Shown here one piece after another: positions 62,983 through 64,000 of a DNA stretch of 64,000 nucleotides. The notes beneath the pieces are model-generated. The model was not told the origin of the DNA. It saw only the letters and a list, made by a program, of their open reading frames with translations, and did not search any database. The DNA lies in NCBI GenBank assembly GCA_006384855.1, contig VCJN01001639.1, positions 119,347-183,346 on the forward strand, read 5' to 3'. How positions within the stretch are numbered: position 1 is the stretch's first letter; the number at the start of each line of letters is the position of its first letter. The DNA comes from Tetraselmis striata. Its lineage: Eukaryota > Chlorophyta > Chlorodendrophyceae > Chlorodendrales > Chlorodendraceae. A program made the position numbers and the translations under genes.

Positions 62983-64000
62983 ACGGATGAGCCTTGTGAA
63001 TATGTTGCATACATACATACATACATACATATAATTATCTATGCTAGCGCGTAGGAGGCAAACAATTTTAATGGCGGGCCTGGCCGTCTTTAATGAGCCG
63101 GACTTCTAGCGTTTTTTTTATTTCTATAATATTCCGCTGTTCTCTGGTATTTCATTCTTGCTTTTGCTGAAGTTCCATGATTGTAGACAGTTTATACGCG
63201 GTGCTAAGGATTATGTGATCATGCATGTCTACACCGCTTGACTACAAGTACGGCGCATATTGCAATCCTTACCAAACACGCTGTTACGAGTATACTCCTT
63301 ACCGTACATATGCGTTATATACGCGTTAATTTTACCTGGTAATTTACCGATAATTTTACCGAGTGCCAGAAGTAAAAATCACGAAAATACGGCGAGAAGG
63401 ACATTACCCGTAACTAATATTAACGCATAGTTATCGCTAACGCAATCTTATCGGTATGCATTCCTGTATGTTTCGCAATCTAATTTCAAACAATGTACGT
63501 ATACTTTTCCACAATAAATGCCCAATGCAAACTCAAACAGTGCACTTAGTGCTTTCCGAAATCAGTTCGCAATGCGACAGATGATCCTGCTGTCATTCGT
63601 TCATGTAACAGTGGAACCCCCCCCCCCCCCCCCCCCCCCGTGTCGTTATCTCATGTGTATCATGCAAACCTACATAATAGTAAATGATATATAATCAGGG
63701 TGCCGACACTGTTACAAGAGCACTCAGAGCTGCTCTTAGGAGAAAGAGCCTTGCCTGCCAGAGGCCAAATGTAGCCGGAATTACAGCGAATGGTCTCTCT
63801 GGTTGCATGCAAGCCCCAATCGGAGGCTTTAAAATAAGGGATCCTATAGGTAGGTGCGGCGGCACCCACAGATATGCAGTGCGGTATATAGCCACATGTG
63901 CGCATACGCATGGCATGACGGATAGTCGGGCGGAGGGCGGAGCAGCCCCCAGCACAGGGCGATGAGGGCGATGGCGAGGCACCTCCAGCAGCGCGGGGTT
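62983..64000. other. AT-rich spacer to window end
   Basis: An (ATAC)n microsatellite lies at 63009-63033 and a poly(C) tract near 63617-63638. A minus-strand ORF in the last 300 bp has no recognisable domain. The final 40 bp turn GC-rich and may enter another gene. Confidence 0.5.

Noticed and set aside
1-64000. CRISPR array, rRNA operon or bacterial operon structure
   Set aside because: Repeats present are tandem satellites, transposon parts or microsatellites; genes have spliceosomal introns and no ribosome-binding-site pattern.

Overview
This looks like nuclear DNA of a green alga (Chlorophyta). The best evidence is a spliced gene for plastid ribosomal protein uL4 with an N-terminal transit-like extension (19556-20790). 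uL4c is nuclear in the green lineage and plastid-encoded in red algae and their derivatives. TGTAA motifs, the usual chlorophyte poly(A) signal, follow two of the genes. Exons are GC-rich and full of introns, and spacers are AT-rich with many long poly(C)/poly(G) tracts. The genetic code is standard: TAA, TAG and TGA all end genes at conserved C-termini. The species cannot be named from this window.

Layout. 0-5.4 kb holds no firm host gene: a zinc-ribbon-like ORF, a tandem array of fold-back units and homopolymer tracts. 5.5-10.3 kb is a Ty3/Gypsy-type pol lineage without visible LTRs. 10.5-11.7 kb is a non-autonomous hAT element with exact 8-bp target duplications. 12.6-18.2 kb has a small membrane protein gene and a 7-exon gene for a 1,223-aa protein I cannot assign. 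uL4c follows on the minus strand. 21-27 kb is repeat-rich, with a three-finger C2H2 gene. 27.1-31.9 kb is a Ty1/Copia element with both LTRs. 32-33.5 kb is a nest of tRNA-derived SINE copies and dispersed repeats. 33.9-37.3 kb holds one or two genes, the longer coding for a Pro/Ala-rich protein. 39.3-41.7 and 49.9-52.2 kb are tandem paralogous genes for secreted Notch-type LNR proteins. A complete 6.8-kb tyrosine-recombinase retrotransposon (DIRS order, PAT-like split direct repeats) sits between them. 58.2-60.3 kb encodes a five-repeat helicase-associated-domain protein, divergent from a secretory-pathway glycosyltransferase-like gene at 61.0-62.7 kb.

The most unusual signal is that three unrelated retroelements each carry a methyltransferase-type domain. 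The DIRS element has its expected adenine-methyltransferase-like domain after RNase H. The Gypsy element has a recognisably similar domain upstream of its protease. The Copia element has a C5-cytosine-methyltransferase-like ORF between gag and a ruined RT/RNase H, with no visible protease or integrase. All three elements also show odd gag/pol junctions (single in-frame stops or frame changes).

Exon models for uL4c, both LNR genes, the large 12.95-18.2 kb gene and the helicase-associated-domain gene were derived by hand from splice sites. In every case the summed exon length is a multiple of three, which supports them. No database search was run; family names rest on recognised motifs.
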